Shown piece by piece: positions 23,172 to 32,651 of a DNA stretch of 47,714 bases. The translations under genes were made by a program, and so were the position numbers. Source of the DNA: JAKJEP01 sp964580995 (GTDB lineage: Bacteria > Planctomycetota > Phycisphaerae > Sedimentisphaerales > SM23-30). Numbering within the stretch: the first letter of the stretch is position 1; every line of letters begins with the position of its first letter. Location: positions 1 to 47,714 of the forward strand of contig CAZOMV010000038.1 in assembly GCA_964580995.1 (NCBI GenBank), given 5' to 3'. The notes beneath the pieces were generated by a model. That model did not search any database. It was not told the DNA's origin and was given only the letters and a program-made list of their open reading frames with translations.

Positions 23172-26057
23172 TTATAATAGATTATAAGCCTGAGCCAGAA
23201 TTTTGACCGGATGCAGGACCTTTTTACCGGCGGCCAGTTCCATCTGCATCTTGCAGGTGCTGCATTCGGTCAGGCCGAAGTCGGCGGTACTATTTCGCAG
23301 CGGCTCCAGCATCGGCTGGCCCGCCTGCATGGACAGGTCGAAGTTTTTTTTCTGGAAGCCGAAGGTGCCCGCGATGCCGCAGCAACTGTTCGGCAGCGTT
23401 TCGATTTCCACCCCCTCGATCATGCGCATCAGGGCCAGGGTCGCATCACCGATTTTCAGGGCCTCGTAGTGGCAGGGCTTGTGATAGGCCAGTTTCATTT
23501 TCTGCGGTTTCAGATCGGTTCGCAACTTGCCTTGTTTCGCCAGGTCAGCCAGGAAACCGGTTAATTCCCAGGTATTCTCCGCCACCAGATGGTACTCTTG
23601 GCTATCGGCAATATCAAGGTATTCCTGCTTTAGACAGAGGGCGGCGGTCGGTTCGCTGCAAATGACTTTATAGCCCCGGCGAACCGCATCGGCCAGATTC
23701 CGGACATTGTAATCCATCGCCTGGCGGGCATAAGGAAGATCACCGTAACTGATGGCGGGCATACCGACTCCCATCTGCGGCGGTACGATCACCTCCACAC
23801 CATTATGCCGCAGGACATCCACCACGGCTTTGCCTAGTTGATGATCGTTGTAGGTGGCGTACAAATCGACAAAATACGCGACTTTATCCACCGGCTTTTC
23901 GATCGGTCCCTGCTGTTGGAGATACCGCTGTAGCTTCTTTACGTTGGAGCCAAAATCGAAGGACGGTAGCGGGCGGCGATGATCCAGGCCGGAGGCCATC
24001 TCCAAAACTCTGCGGAACCAGCCCAGCGCCAGAAACCGGTTCGCCAGCGGCGCCAGGAACGAGCCGAACCGGCTCATCCATTCACTGCGGGTCAGCACAA
24101 ATTGCGGCCGGGTCAATCCTTTATGCTTGACGTACTCCGCCCGGGCCTCCATCATCAGCTTGGGGACATTTACCAGGGATGGGCATTGCAGGGCGCACAT
24201 CTTGCAGTTCACGCACAGATCCGCGATTCGCTTGAACTCCTCCGCCTGCATGATATCCTCATCCAGCAGGCCGTAGAGCCAGTGCCGCATCAGATTGCCC
24301 TTGGCCCGCGGGCTGGCGTCCTCATCGCCGGTGGCCCGGAAAATCGGGCACATCGAGATCAGCGGATCCGAAGCACGGCACAGCCCGTTGCCGTTGCAGT
24401 TTTCAACCTCCGCCAGAAACTCCCCATCCCGATAAACCAGATTCCGCGGACGATTCTCCCGCACCGAGCTGTCGGAAAAGCGGAGATTCTTCTCCATGAC
24501 ATCCGGATCATCGTTAATGATCTTGCCCGGATTCAAAAGATTACGGGGATCGAAGATATTCTTCACCTGGCGGAATATATTATACACCTCCTGCCCATAC
24601 TGCTGCTTGATAAAGGATACCCGCACCAGTCCTTCGCCGTGCTCGCCGCTGATGGTCCCGCCCAGCGACCAGACCAATTTGAAGGTTTCCTCCGCCAGAT
24701 GCCGCATCTTGCGGACTTCCTCCGGCCGGTGCAGGTTCAAAAACGGCCGGATATGCAATTCCCCGGAACCGGCATGGCCATAATACACCATCGGCAGCCC
24801 CATTCGCGCCGATATCTCCTGCAAACCGCGCAGGTACTGTCCCAACTGCTCCGGATTGACCGCCGCATCCTCGATCACCGGGATCGGCTGCACCGGCCCC
24901 TTGCCCCGGAAGAGCAGCGGTACCGCCGCCTTACGCGCCGCCCACACCCGGGCCTGCACCTTCGGCGCGATGATTTCCTTGGCACCAACGCATCGCGCAG
25001 AGGCCGGTAACTGCTCAGCCATCCGCCGGGCCTGCTGCAACTGCCGCAAAACCGCCGCCTCGTCCGAGCCGGAATACTCCACCAGCAGCGAAGCCTCAAT
25101 ATCATCGGGCAGGACATCGGCATATTCCGGATACGCCTCCCGCGCCAGCCGCAGGGATTTGCCATCCATCAGTTCGCAGGCCGCCGGTTCCGTCTGCAAA
25201 ATCTCCGGCAAGGCCAGGGCCATCTTATCTAATGTCTCAAAATTAAGCTGGAGCAGCATTTTTATCTTTGGCCGAGCCACCAGCCCAATCGCCGCCTGGC
25301 TGACAATTGCCAGCGTGCCTTCGGATCCCGCCAAAAGACGGCCCAGATGCACCCGGCCATCCTCCAAAATAGAAAATACATTATACCCGCTGCGATTCCG
25401 TTCCGTTCGAGGTCTGGCCCGCTCCAGCAACTCCCGGTTGGTACGTAACAAAGGATAAATCGAATCAGTCCACTTCCCAACCACCCCCCCACCGTTAGTG
25501 CCGGGGCTATGATCTGCCAGATCCACCAACTGGCCATCGGCGGAGACCGCCCGCACCCGCCGTACGTGATGGCTGATATAACCATATTTCAGCGAGTGGG
25601 CGCCGGTGGCATTATTGCCGATCACCCCGCCGACCGTCGCCCGGTTGCCGCTGGAGGGATCCGGGCCGATCTGTTTGCCATAGGGAGCCAGCCGCCGGTT
25701 CAACTCATCCAGTATAACGCCAGATTCAACCACCGCCTCATTGGCCTCCAGGTCGATTTTGTGTATCCGGTTCATAAACCGGCTCATATCCAGAATAATC
25801 CCCTCCCCCACCGATTCACCCGCCAGACCACTGCCGCCACCCCGGGCGATAACGGAAATTCCCTCCGACGCGGCATATTGAACCACTTTCACAATATCCT
25901 GCTCATCCCGCGGAAGTACCACGCAAAGAGGGATTATCTGGTAAATACTCGCGTCCGTGCTGTACATCGCCAGGCTGAGCGGATCAAACCGCACCTGGCC
26001 TGACAGCATCTTGTCTAAATCCCGCCCCACAGAATTTCTTTTATCCAGCCTGTTCAT
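23172..26057 (-). CDS. Fused FAD-dependent (GlcD/D-lactate-type) dehydrogenase and iron-sulphur protein
   Basis: 961 residues from the ATG preceding NRLDKRNSVG; 51 further in-frame codons upstream look non-coding. The N-terminal half is a PCMH-type FAD domain (VIARGGGSGLAGESVGEG and GNNATGAHSLKYG) with the FAD-oxidase C-terminal domain, including the YYGHAGSGELHIRP and GTISGEHGEG motifs. The C-terminal third has the GlpC/GlcF-like part: a Cys cluster in CNGNGLCRASD, a 4Fe-4S motif in CVNCKMCALQCPS, and a C-terminal CCG-type motif in NSCCGIAGTFGF. It therefore oxidises a 2-hydroxy acid such as glycolate or D-lactate and passes electrons to an iron-sulphur chain or quinone. Fusions of this layout are known in many bacteria. 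The substrate cannot be assigned from sequence. Confidence 0.9.
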   Translation of the reverse strand: MNRLDKRNSVGRDLDKMLSGQVRFDPLSLAMYSTDASIYQIIPLCVVLPRDEQDIVKVVQYAASEGISVIARGGGSGLAGESVGEGIILDMSRFMNRIHKIDLEANEAVVESGVILDELNRRLAPYGKQIGPDPSSGNRATVGGVIGNNATGAHSLKYGYISHHVRRVRAVSADGQLVDLADHSPGTNGGGVVGKWTDSIYPLLRTNRELLERARPRTERNRSGYNVFSILEDGRVHLGRLLAGSEGTLAIVSQAAIGLVARPKIKMLLQLNFETLDKMALALPEILQTEPAACELMDGKSLRLAREAYPEYADVLPDDIEASLLVEYSGSDEAAVLRQLQQARRMAEQLPASARCVGAKEIIAPKVQARVWAARKAAVPLLFRGKGPVQPIPVIEDAAVNPEQLGQYLRGLQEISARMGLPMVYYGHAGSGELHIRPFLNLHRPEEVRKMRHLAEETFKLVWSLGGTISGEHGEGLVRVSFIKQQYGQEVYNIFRQVKNIFDPRNLLNPGKIINDDPDVMEKNLRFSDSSVRENRPRNLVYRDGEFLAEVENCNGNGLCRASDPLISMCPIFRATGDEDASPRAKGNLMRHWLYGLLDEDIMQAEEFKRIADLCVNCKMCALQCPSLVNVPKLMMEARAEYVKHKGLTRPQFVLTRSEWMSRFGSFLAPLANRFLALGWFRRVLEMASGLDHRRPLPSFDFGSNVKKLQRYLQQQGPIEKPVDKVAYFVDLYATYNDHQLGKAVVDVLRHNGVEVIVPPQMGVGMPAISYGDLPYARQAMDYNVRNLADAVRRGYKVICSEPTAALCLKQEYLDIADSQEYHLVAENTWELTGFLADLAKQGKLRTDLKPQKMKLAYHKPCHYEALKIGDATLALMRMIEGVEIETLPNSCCGIAGTFGFQKKNFDLSMQAGQPMLEPLRNSTADFGLTECSTCKMQMELAAGKKVLHPVKILAQAYNLL

Positions 26058-26270
26058 TTCTAAAATCTTGTATCCAAAACGGTTATCACTAAACACTAAA
26101 TTCCCATATAGCAATATCTTATGCAATGAAAAATGCCAAAGCAAGACTCTATTTGAGCAAATGCCGCCACAGCAAAGAGATAAATTTCCCTTGCTAATAA
26201 ACCCGATCATAATAAAATCACGGTTTCATATAATTGATTGCCTGGAACCTAGTTAAACAGGAGTGTGAAC

Positions 26271-27524
26271 GTGCTTGATTATTGGAAATATCTCGAAAAA
26301 AGCGATCCGGAAATGTTCAACATTATCCGCAAGGAAGAAAACCGCCAGCAATCCATGCTGGAGATGATCGCTTCGGAAAATCATACCTCCCCAGCGGTCC
26401 TGGCCGCGACCGGGAGCTGCCTGACCAATAAATATGCGGAAGGACTCCCCAAAAAACGCTATTACGGCGGGTGCGAATATGTGGATGAGGCGGAAACGCT
26501 GGCCATCGAACGCTGCAAAAAGCTCTTCGGCTGCGATCATGCCAATGTCCAGCCCCACTCCGGAACCCAGGCCAATATGGCCGTCTATTTATCCCAGTTG
26601 GAGCCGGGCGATACCGTGCTGGCGATGGACCTCTCCCACGGCGGCCACCTCAGCCACGGGTTTCGCCTGAATTTTAGCGGCAAATTATACCATTTCATAA
26701 GTTACGGTGTCAAAAAAGACACGGAGACCATCGATTATGACCAGATCAGCCAACTGGCCAAAGAGCATAAGCCCAAACTGATCGTCTGCGGGGCCAGTGC
26801 CTATCCCCGCCAGATCGATTTCAATAAAATCGCCGAGATCGCCCGCCAAAACCACGCGCGGGTTCTGGCGGACATCGCCCATATCGCCGGCCTGGTCTGC
26901 ACCGGCCTGCATCCGGACCCGTTTCCCGTTTGCGAGTTTGTGACCAGTACCACCCATAAGACCTTACGCGGACCGCGGGCCGGCATCACGATGTGCAAGC
27001 AGGAATTCGCCAAATCGATCAATTCCGCCGTCTTCCCCGGCCTGCAGGGCGGGCCGCTCTGCCATGTGGTGGCCGCCAAAGCCGTCGCCTTCGCCGAGGC
27101 CATGAAACCCGAATTCAAACAATACATTCAGCAAATTATTGACAACTGCCAGACCCTGGCCCAGGAACTGCTGCGGAAAGGCTTCCGGCTCTGTACCGGC
27201 GGTACCGACAACCATCTCCTACTGGTCGATCTGCGGCCCTATAACGAACACCTCACCGGCGCCCAGGCGGAAACCTGGCTGCACGACGCGGGCATCGTCG
27301 TCAACAAAAATCTGATCCCTTACGATACCCGAGCCGCCATGGAAGCCAGCGGCATCCGGATCGGCACCCCCGCCCTGACCACCCGCGGCCTGAAAGAGTC
27401 CCATATGAAACAAATCGCCCAATGGATCGACCAAACCCTCTCCAGCGGCGGCAGCGAAAAAACCCTCGCCGCCGTCCGCACCCAAACCGCCGAATTGTGC
27501 CGGCAGTATCCGATACCGGGGTGA
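26271..27524 (+). CDS. glyA: Serine hydroxymethyltransferase
   Basis: 417 residues, full length for the family. The GTG at 26271 is chosen because AGGAG (26259-26263) lies seven bases before it; the GTG at 26265 is too close. The enzyme interconverts serine and glycine with tetrahydrofolate in the cytosol. Hallmarks are MIASENHTSPAVL, NKYAEGLPKKRYYGG, QPHSGTQAN, and the PLP lysine (about residue 230) in STTHKTLRGPR. It starts about 210 bases from the divergent dehydrogenase gene, with a TATAAT at 26229-26234 as a possible -10 element. It is followed directly by a lower-GC gene pair, so the downstream genes are probably unrelated. Confidence 0.95.
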   Translation: MLDYWKYLEKSDPEMFNIIRKEENRQQSMLEMIASENHTSPAVLAATGSCLTNKYAEGLPKKRYYGGCEYVDEAETLAIERCKKLFGCDHANVQPHSGTQANMAVYLSQLEPGDTVLAMDLSHGGHLSHGFRLNFSGKLYHFISYGVKKDTETIDYDQISQLAKEHKPKLIVCGASAYPRQIDFNKIAEIARQNHARVLADIAHIAGLVCTGLHPDPFPVCEFVTSTTHKTLRGPRAGITMCKQEFAKSINSAVFPGLQGGPLCHVVAAKAVAFAEAMKPEFKQYIQQIIDNCQTLAQELLRKGFRLCTGGTDNHLLLVDLRPYNEHLTGAQAETWLHDAGIVVNKNLIPYDTRAAMEASGIRIGTPALTTRGLKESHMKQIAQWIDQTLSSGGSEKTLAAVRTQTAELCRQYPIPG

Positions 27525-27571
27525 AATTGCTATTTTAATAGTTTGCTGATCACAAAAATCGAGCAAAACAA

Positions 27572-29125
27572 ATGAACCTTAAAAGTTTTATTATAGCATC
27601 AATCTGTACCCTATCTTTACTATTGCTTTTTCTTTTCTACTATGATCATACGTTAGATGATTCATTTATTACCTATAGATACGCCAAAAATTTGGCGGAA
27701 GGGCATGGACTTACATGGAACATAAATGAAAATCCAGTTGAAGGCTATACCAGTTTTTTGTGGGTACTATTAAATGCCGTTGGTATAGCATGCAAAATGG
27801 ATCCGGTTATTTTTTCCAAAGTAATTTCGAGTATTTCTATAATAGCTATTATATGGGTACTCGCCATTGCATCAAAGAACATGCATTGGTCTCTCGCTAC
27901 TATTTTTATCGGCTCAATCGCGTTCAGCCCCTTGTTTGCCTTTTTAACCATGTTTGGCATGGAAACGACATTAACGGCTCTTTTGATTTTAATAACCGCA
28001 TCGTTGAGTCTTCGTATTCTGGAACAACCTTCCGCAAAAACCATTTTCTTCTGGTACATCTTCAGTTTTATTGCCGCACTTTCCCGCCCAGACACCCTAC
28101 CTATAACCGGAGGCATTTTTTTGGGATTGGTTTTTATTCTAGTTTTTCAAAAAAACTACATAACCTTGAAATTATTGCTGCTGCATTCTCTGGCCTTTAT
28201 TGCTTTAGGATCCCTATACATGATATGGCGGTTTCAATATTTCGGATATCTTTTCCCTAACACCTTTTATATTAAGACGAATCCGGATGCAGGCCTCTTT
28301 ATAACGGAAGGCAGAAATTATGTTGAATTTTTCATAAAAAAATACATGCTTTTATACATTCCGCTCATCGCGTTTCTCTTCGGCCGCCATCCGATTAACA
28401 AAGTAAGATTGCTAAAACTAACTCCAATACTCGCGGGGTGCTCCTTTTTTGGAATATACCTATTTACCATAATTCCCATACAGGGCCAGATGTGGCGTTT
28501 TATTTTTCCTGCATTTCCCATATTTTTATTGTCGCTCCTATACTATTTCCAGGATGTTAACCCTACTATACCGGGAATCAAAAAAGAGATTTTATATCTT
28601 TTGCCTGTTTTCCTTTTTGCGGGCTGGACTCTGCGTTTTATTCCCGACACCCTTTATATGAAGGATTTGACAACCCCCTATGACCGAATCGCTGTCGGCA
28701 AAAAGCTTTCCGATCTAAATGGAACCATGTTTATCAGTGAATCAGGGGCCCTCCCTTTTTTCTCGAATTGGAAGGCCGTCGATTTGTTGGGCTTAAATTC
28801 GGAAGAAATCGCTCATCGCGGTTTGTCTATAGAATATTTGAATACGCTGAATCCCGACCTGGTTATGTTGCTTTCTATTGACACCACGTATGATCCCCAA
28901 ACTCCCAAATTCAGGCTTATTAATAAATATATGACGGAAAACGGTTTTATTGCTGCCGCCGTAATCCAAAAAAACTTTCAGCATTATCATTATTATTTTG
29001 TCCGCGAGAACTCCCCTTTATTTGATAAAATTATCGATAGAATTATTAATATAGAAGGCGTAAAATATGGCGATTTAGAAAAGTTGATGCTGGAAAAACG
29101 AATTCCAATACAAAAAGTCTGGTAA
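27572..29125 (+). CDS. Polytopic membrane glycosyltransferase-C-like protein
   Basis: 517 residues with roughly ten to twelve hydrophobic helices and a soluble C-terminal domain from about residue 370. After the first helix come the acidic pair Asp29-Asp30 and YRYAKNLAEGHGLTWN...PVEGYTSFLW, a pattern seen in GT-C enzymes of the mannosyl/arabinosyl type that use polyprenyl-phosphate sugars. It would act at the membrane with its active site facing outward. The coding sequence is clearly more AT-rich than glyA upstream, and so is the following gene, which suggests recent acquisition. The gap to the methyltransferase is 25 bases. The sugar and acceptor cannot be read from the sequence. Confidence 0.75.
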   Translation: MNLKSFIIASICTLSLLLLFLFYYDHTLDDSFITYRYAKNLAEGHGLTWNINENPVEGYTSFLWVLLNAVGIACKMDPVIFSKVISSISIIAIIWVLAIASKNMHWSLATIFIGSIAFSPLFAFLTMFGMETTLTALLILITASLSLRILEQPSAKTIFFWYIFSFIAALSRPDTLPITGGIFLGLVFILVFQKNYITLKLLLLHSLAFIALGSLYMIWRFQYFGYLFPNTFYIKTNPDAGLFITEGRNYVEFFIKKYMLLYIPLIAFLFGRHPINKVRLLKLTPILAGCSFFGIYLFTIIPIQGQMWRFIFPAFPIFLLSLLYYFQDVNPTIPGIKKEILYLLPVFLFAGWTLRFIPDTLYMKDLTTPYDRIAVGKKLSDLNGTMFISESGALPFFSNWKAVDLLGLNSEEIAHRGLSIEYLNTLNPDLVMLLSIDTTYDPQTPKFRLINKYMTENGFIAAAVIQKNFQHYHYYFVRENSPLFDKIIDRIINIEGVKYGDLEKLMLEKRIPIQKVW

Positions 29126-29150
29126 CTTTTTGAAGGTGATAAGGCAATAT

Positions 29151-29918
29151 ATGAAACGTTTATTAAAAACACTTATTCCCGCTTCACTGCGGAAAAAGAT
29201 TCATGCACGCATGATAGATATGCTTACGAAACAAGATACCGTTGCAGAAGGTTGGGATAAATATGCCCAAAAATACCAATCCGCCAAAGGGAATAATCTT
29301 GGAGATGAATGGAATCGGCCCGAAGTCATCGGAATTGATGTACCGGCCGACCAAATCGTGGCATACCTTGATCAGAAAATATTTACCCCTTTTTTGGGCA
29401 ATTCCAATACGATTCTTGAAATAGGTGCTGGCGGTGGAAGATTTACGGAAATACTAGTCCCCAAATGCAACAAACTCATTGCTACTGATACCTCCCCCAA
29501 TATGATTTCATTATTGAAAAAGCGATTTTCTAATATCAGAAAAGTGGAATACCTGTTGCTGGATGGCTTGGGATTATCCCCTATACCAGACAATTCCATT
29601 GATGCCGTCTTTTCTTATGGCGTATTCGTCCATCTGCAACACTGGGATATTTATAATTATCTCCAGGAAATAAAAAGGATCCTCAAACCGGGCGGGAAAG
29701 TAATTATTCAACACGCAAATACCTTCTCGGAAATGGGATGGGAATATTTTCTTGGCGATCTTTCTACTTCCCTTAACCGGCACAAACTTCCCGGCTCTTT
29801 CACACTAATGACACCTGATATAATCAGGGAATTTACCCAGAGAGCCGGTTTAAAATTAGAAAAATGTATTACGGATGTCGTCCGTCGAGATTGCATCTCC
29901 CTGATTACCTGTCCATGA
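29151..29918 (+). CDS. Class I SAM-dependent methyltransferase
   Basis: 255 residues from the ATG at 29151, which has AAGG six bases upstream; a TTG seven codons earlier is less likely. The SAM-binding motif I reads LEIGAGGGRFTEIL, and the acidic motif II and post-I regions follow (ATDTSPNMI and LLLDGLGLSPIPDNSIDAVFSYGVFVHL). This is the type-11/25 fold used on small molecules or sugars. It shares the AT-rich composition of the preceding GT-C-like gene and is probably co-transcribed, so modification of a glycan or polyprenyl-linked sugar is possible. A strong hairpin (29950-29987) ends the unit. Confidence 0.85.
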   Translation: MKRLLKTLIPASLRKKIHARMIDMLTKQDTVAEGWDKYAQKYQSAKGNNLGDEWNRPEVIGIDVPADQIVAYLDQKIFTPFLGNSNTILEIGAGGGRFTEILVPKCNKLIATDTSPNMISLLKKRFSNIRKVEYLLLDGLGLSPIPDNSIDAVFSYGVFVHLQHWDIYNYLQEIKRILKPGGKVIIQHANTFSEMGWEYFLGDLSTSLNRHKLPGSFTLMTPDIIREFTQRAGLKLEKCITDVVRRDCISLITCP

Positions 29919-29949
29919 ATAACTGATAATGCTGGCGGATATTATAAAA

Positions 29950-29987
29950 AAAGTGAGATGAATTATTTTACAAATCCATCTCACTTT
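29950..29987. terminator. Bidirectional terminator hairpin
   Basis: AAAGTGAGATG (29950-29960) and CATCTCACTTT (29977-29987) form a perfect 11-bp stem between the convergent methyltransferase and pseudopilin genes. A/T-rich sequence on both sides, including an A-run just upstream, gives a short U-tract for the minus-strand transcript. Confidence 0.7.
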
Positions 29988-30021
29988 CATTACGTATTGA
30001 TCATAAATAGCGGGCAAAATA

Positions 30022-30999
30022 CTAATTACCCAAAAACGAATCTTTCTCTTTTGCTAATTTCAAACCGGCATTATTATAAATCGATGCAGGTCCCCATGAA
30101 CCTTTCAATTTTGCTAGTGCCGTAACACTAGCCGGGTTGAACCATCTGGTATAGATATTATCATTCGCTATGCCAACAAAGGGGGTATCACACCGATCGA
30201 CATTGTAACCGGCAAACAACACGTTTTGTGTAGCGGTATCGTGATTTTGGGAATTAACATGATTTAAAACCGTACCATCTATATCCGTACAATCGGTCTC
30301 TGCCATAAAAACATTCACAGACGTAGCAGTTGATGTCCAATTCGGAGCTGATGTGACGTCGGTGCGGGGAACATTATCACCGAGTCCATTATCAAACGCA
30401 TGATTTTTATCGGCATAAACCGCCAAGCCGGATTCGGACGTTGCCGTTGGGACTTGCATGAGATTTTGATATGAGTAATTGCAGCTATTCATAGACGCAA
30501 AATCATAACAATCTTTGTAACTCACAATCACTGGGGTAGCCAGGGTCGTCGCGGTGGGGATATCTTTTGCGTTCATATCCCTGCCTTTTTTATAACTGGG
30601 ACAAAGAAAATTCTTGGGTGCCACATCTCCATACCCGCAGAGCAAATACAAACTGCCGCCCACCGTCTGCACCGTCCCCTTGAGATTCGCGTTACACCAT
30701 CTGCCATTTCCGATAGACGCTGGCGGACCATCCAGAACGGTATCCAGATTATACGCCCCAGTAATTCCAAACTGGAAGGCAGTACTACCAGCAGTAATCA
30801 AGGTGGGATAGTAATCCCGGTACTCATTGGTGTACATCGCGATCGCCTTGCCGACATTGCTTGTCTGCGAACTGCACTGTACCCGCCGGGCCAGTTCACG
30901 AACCCTTCCTAACGCGGGCATCAAAATTGAAACCAACAGAGCGATGATGGCAATAACCACCAAAAGCTCAACCAACGTAAAACCATTTCTGCGCTTCAT
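30022..30999 (-). CDS. Type II secretion pseudopilin-like protein (prepilin N-terminal domain)
   Basis: 325 residues from the ATG preceded by GGAGGACC. The N-terminus is the canonical prepilin motif: KRRNGFTLVELLVVIAIIAL, cleaved after Gly and methylated on Phe. Next comes a helical stalk (VRELARRVQCSSQTSNVGKAIAMYTNEY), then a globular, Cys-containing domain of about 240 residues. This is the large, single-gene pseudopilin type that is highly multiplied in Planctomycetota and Lentisphaerota, often lacking adjacent secretion genes, as here. The usual terminal H-x9-DG motif is only partly present (HVNSQNHDTATQNVLFAGYN). It probably lies at the cell surface, but its role is unknown. Confidence 0.9.
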   Translation of the reverse strand: MKRRNGFTLVELLVVIAIIALLVSILMPALGRVRELARRVQCSSQTSNVGKAIAMYTNEYRDYYPTLITAGSTAFQFGITGAYNLDTVLDGPPASIGNGRWCNANLKGTVQTVGGSLYLLCGYGDVAPKNFLCPSYKKGRDMNAKDIPTATTLATPVIVSYKDCYDFASMNSCNYSYQNLMQVPTATSESGLAVYADKNHAFDNGLGDNVPRTDVTSAPNWTSTATSVNVFMAETDCTDIDGTVLNHVNSQNHDTATQNVLFAGYNVDRCDTPFVGIANDNIYTRWFNPASVTALAKLKGSWGPASIYNNAGLKLAKEKDSFLGN

Positions 31000-31515
31000 A
31001 ACTAGGTCCTCCAATAAAATGAGACCACAATCGCTACCTGGATTGTCGGATTTTCGCTTCGGGGTACAAAACTATACATGATAGCATTTCGCAATTTCAC
31101 CTAAGCTTCCATCCGCTAGCCAGGCAATCCATATATCAGGTAAACACTACCTGACAACACACTTTTTAATGCAACAATTCGACCGCGCGGTAATAGCACA
31201 ACGTAATGCAGTCATTTGGCAGGAACGATCAGGCTTGATAACGAACTCTCAACAATGGTATATAATGAAATATAATAGCTATAATGATGTATAATATAAT
31301 AGATATTTATAACTAACCATTACCTACCGATTAAATTATACCACAGCCAATTGACCAGTCAATAGCTAATATCAGTTTTCCACCCTTTTTCTTTCACGTG
31401 CACTAAAAATTTTACATATCATAACAAATTGTTAAACATAGATTTACATACACCGACAAGAATTTTAAATTTTTGTTTACAAAATTTTAAAAATACCTGT
31501 TTCAATATTCAGACT
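31000..31515. other. AT-rich divergent intergenic region with TATAAT array
   Basis: 516 bases between the pseudopilin and hemW starts. It contains five TATAAT words at 31261-31300, listed separately. The rest is AT-rich without a recognisable gene, tRNA or riboswitch. The promoters of both flanking genes must lie here. Confidence 0.6.
31261..31300 (+). repeat. Array of five TATAAT hexamers
   Basis: TATAAT starts at 31261, 31271, 31280, 31290 and 31295. The first four are 9-10 bases apart, close to one helical turn. Any could serve as a -10 element for the downstream gene. The regular spacing is more than AT richness predicts and suggests either tandem duplication or a binding array. Confidence 0.5.
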
Positions 31516-32643
31516 ATGACAGAGAAAAAACCGGCCCTTTATCTCCATATTCCGTTCTGCCGGGCAAAATGCCCCTATTGCGATTTTTATTCCATCCCCA
31601 TCGCCAACCAGAAGGTTCCCGAACTGGTGGCTGCCCTGGTCTGGGAAATGGAACAATACAGCCTCGATTCCGTTCAAACCATTTATATCGGCGGCGGCAG
31701 CCCCAGTTGCCTGCCTGATAAGCACATGTCCTGTCTCCTCAGCACCCTGGCAAAATACTCGGTTCACTCCCCCGAATTTACCATCGAGGTTAATCCCGGC
31801 CAGGTCCGGATGGAATCCTTAAAACTATGGCAGAAATGGGGGGTCAACCGCATCTCCATCGGAGCGCAATCCTTCCACCAGCAGGATCTTAAATTCCTGG
31901 GCCGACCATATCATTATAGCCAGATCCACGAAGCGGTTCACCTGGCCAGAGAAGCCGGCTTTACCAACCTTAGCCTGGACCTCATTTTCGCCATCCCCGG
32001 CTCGAATCTCACTTCCTGGCGGCAAAATCTCGAAACCGCCCTGGATTTGCAGCTCCAGCACCTCTCCACGTATTCCCTCACGTATGAACATGCCACTCCT
32101 TTGTTCCAAAAACGCGCCAAGGGTGAATTGACCCCCGTTGACGAAGAAACCGACCGGGCCATGTATGAATTAACAATTGACCTGTTACAAAAGGCTGGCT
32201 TTGTACACTATGAAATCTCCAATTTCGCCCGTCCCGGCTTCGCCTGTGAACATAATCTCATATACTGGAATAATTTACCCTATATCGGTATCGGCCCGGC
32301 GGCCGGTTCCTGGTGGCAGGGCCAGCGAAAAACCAACCGCGTCAGCGTAGCTGACTACCTGCACGCCATCCAAAACCATCTGCCCCCCCCCTGCGAAATC
32401 GAAAGTCCCGATCCAATCCAAAGAGCCTGCGAAACCGCCGTCTTAAATTTGCGAAAAACCGCGGGCATCCACCTGCCGGAATTCAAAGAGCACACGGGAT
32501 TCGACGCCCTGGCCCTTTTTGCCGACCCGATCACCAAATTCCAGCATTTGAACCTGCTGGCCCGAAAAGGCAATCATCTGGCCCTCACCCCGGAGGCACT
32601 GCCCATTGCCGACACCGTCCTCTGTGAATTTTCCAGCCTGTGA
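31516..32643 (+). CDS. hemW: HemW-like radical SAM protein
   Basis: 375 residues from the ATG at 31516 (TEKKPALYLHIPFC); 29 further codons upstream are AT-rich and non-coding in character. The radical SAM cluster motif is HIPFCRAKCPYCDFYS, followed by YIGGGSPSCL, EVNPGQ, RISIGAQSFH and FARPGFACEHNLIYW, all typical of the coproporphyrinogen oxidase-like protein HemW. HemW binds haem and acts as a haem chaperone rather than as the oxygen-independent oxidase HemN. HemN-type alignment hallmarks cannot be fully excluded by eye. No other haem genes are adjacent, and the gene stands alone between AT-rich promoter DNA and the convergent GGDEF gene. Confidence 0.88.
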   Translation: MTEKKPALYLHIPFCRAKCPYCDFYSIPIANQKVPELVAALVWEMEQYSLDSVQTIYIGGGSPSCLPDKHMSCLLSTLAKYSVHSPEFTIEVNPGQVRMESLKLWQKWGVNRISIGAQSFHQQDLKFLGRPYHYSQIHEAVHLAREAGFTNLSLDLIFAIPGSNLTSWRQNLETALDLQLQHLSTYSLTYEHATPLFQKRAKGELTPVDEETDRAMYELTIDLLQKAGFVHYEISNFARPGFACEHNLIYWNNLPYIGIGPAAGSWWQGQRKTNRVSVADYLHAIQNHLPPPCEIESPDPIQRACETAVLNLRKTAGIHLPEFKEHTGFDALALFADPITKFQHLNLLARKGNHLALTPEALPIADTVLCEFSSL

Positions 32644-32651
32644 TTACCCTC

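Noticed and set aside
22105..23187. 360-codon plus-strand frame opposite amrS
   Set aside because: Low-information Ala/Leu/Gln-rich translation antisense to a clear radical SAM protein.
23979..25010. 343-codon plus-strand frame opposite the FAD dehydrogenase
   Set aside because: Antisense to conserved FAD and iron-sulphur motifs; no family resemblance and no ribosome binding site.
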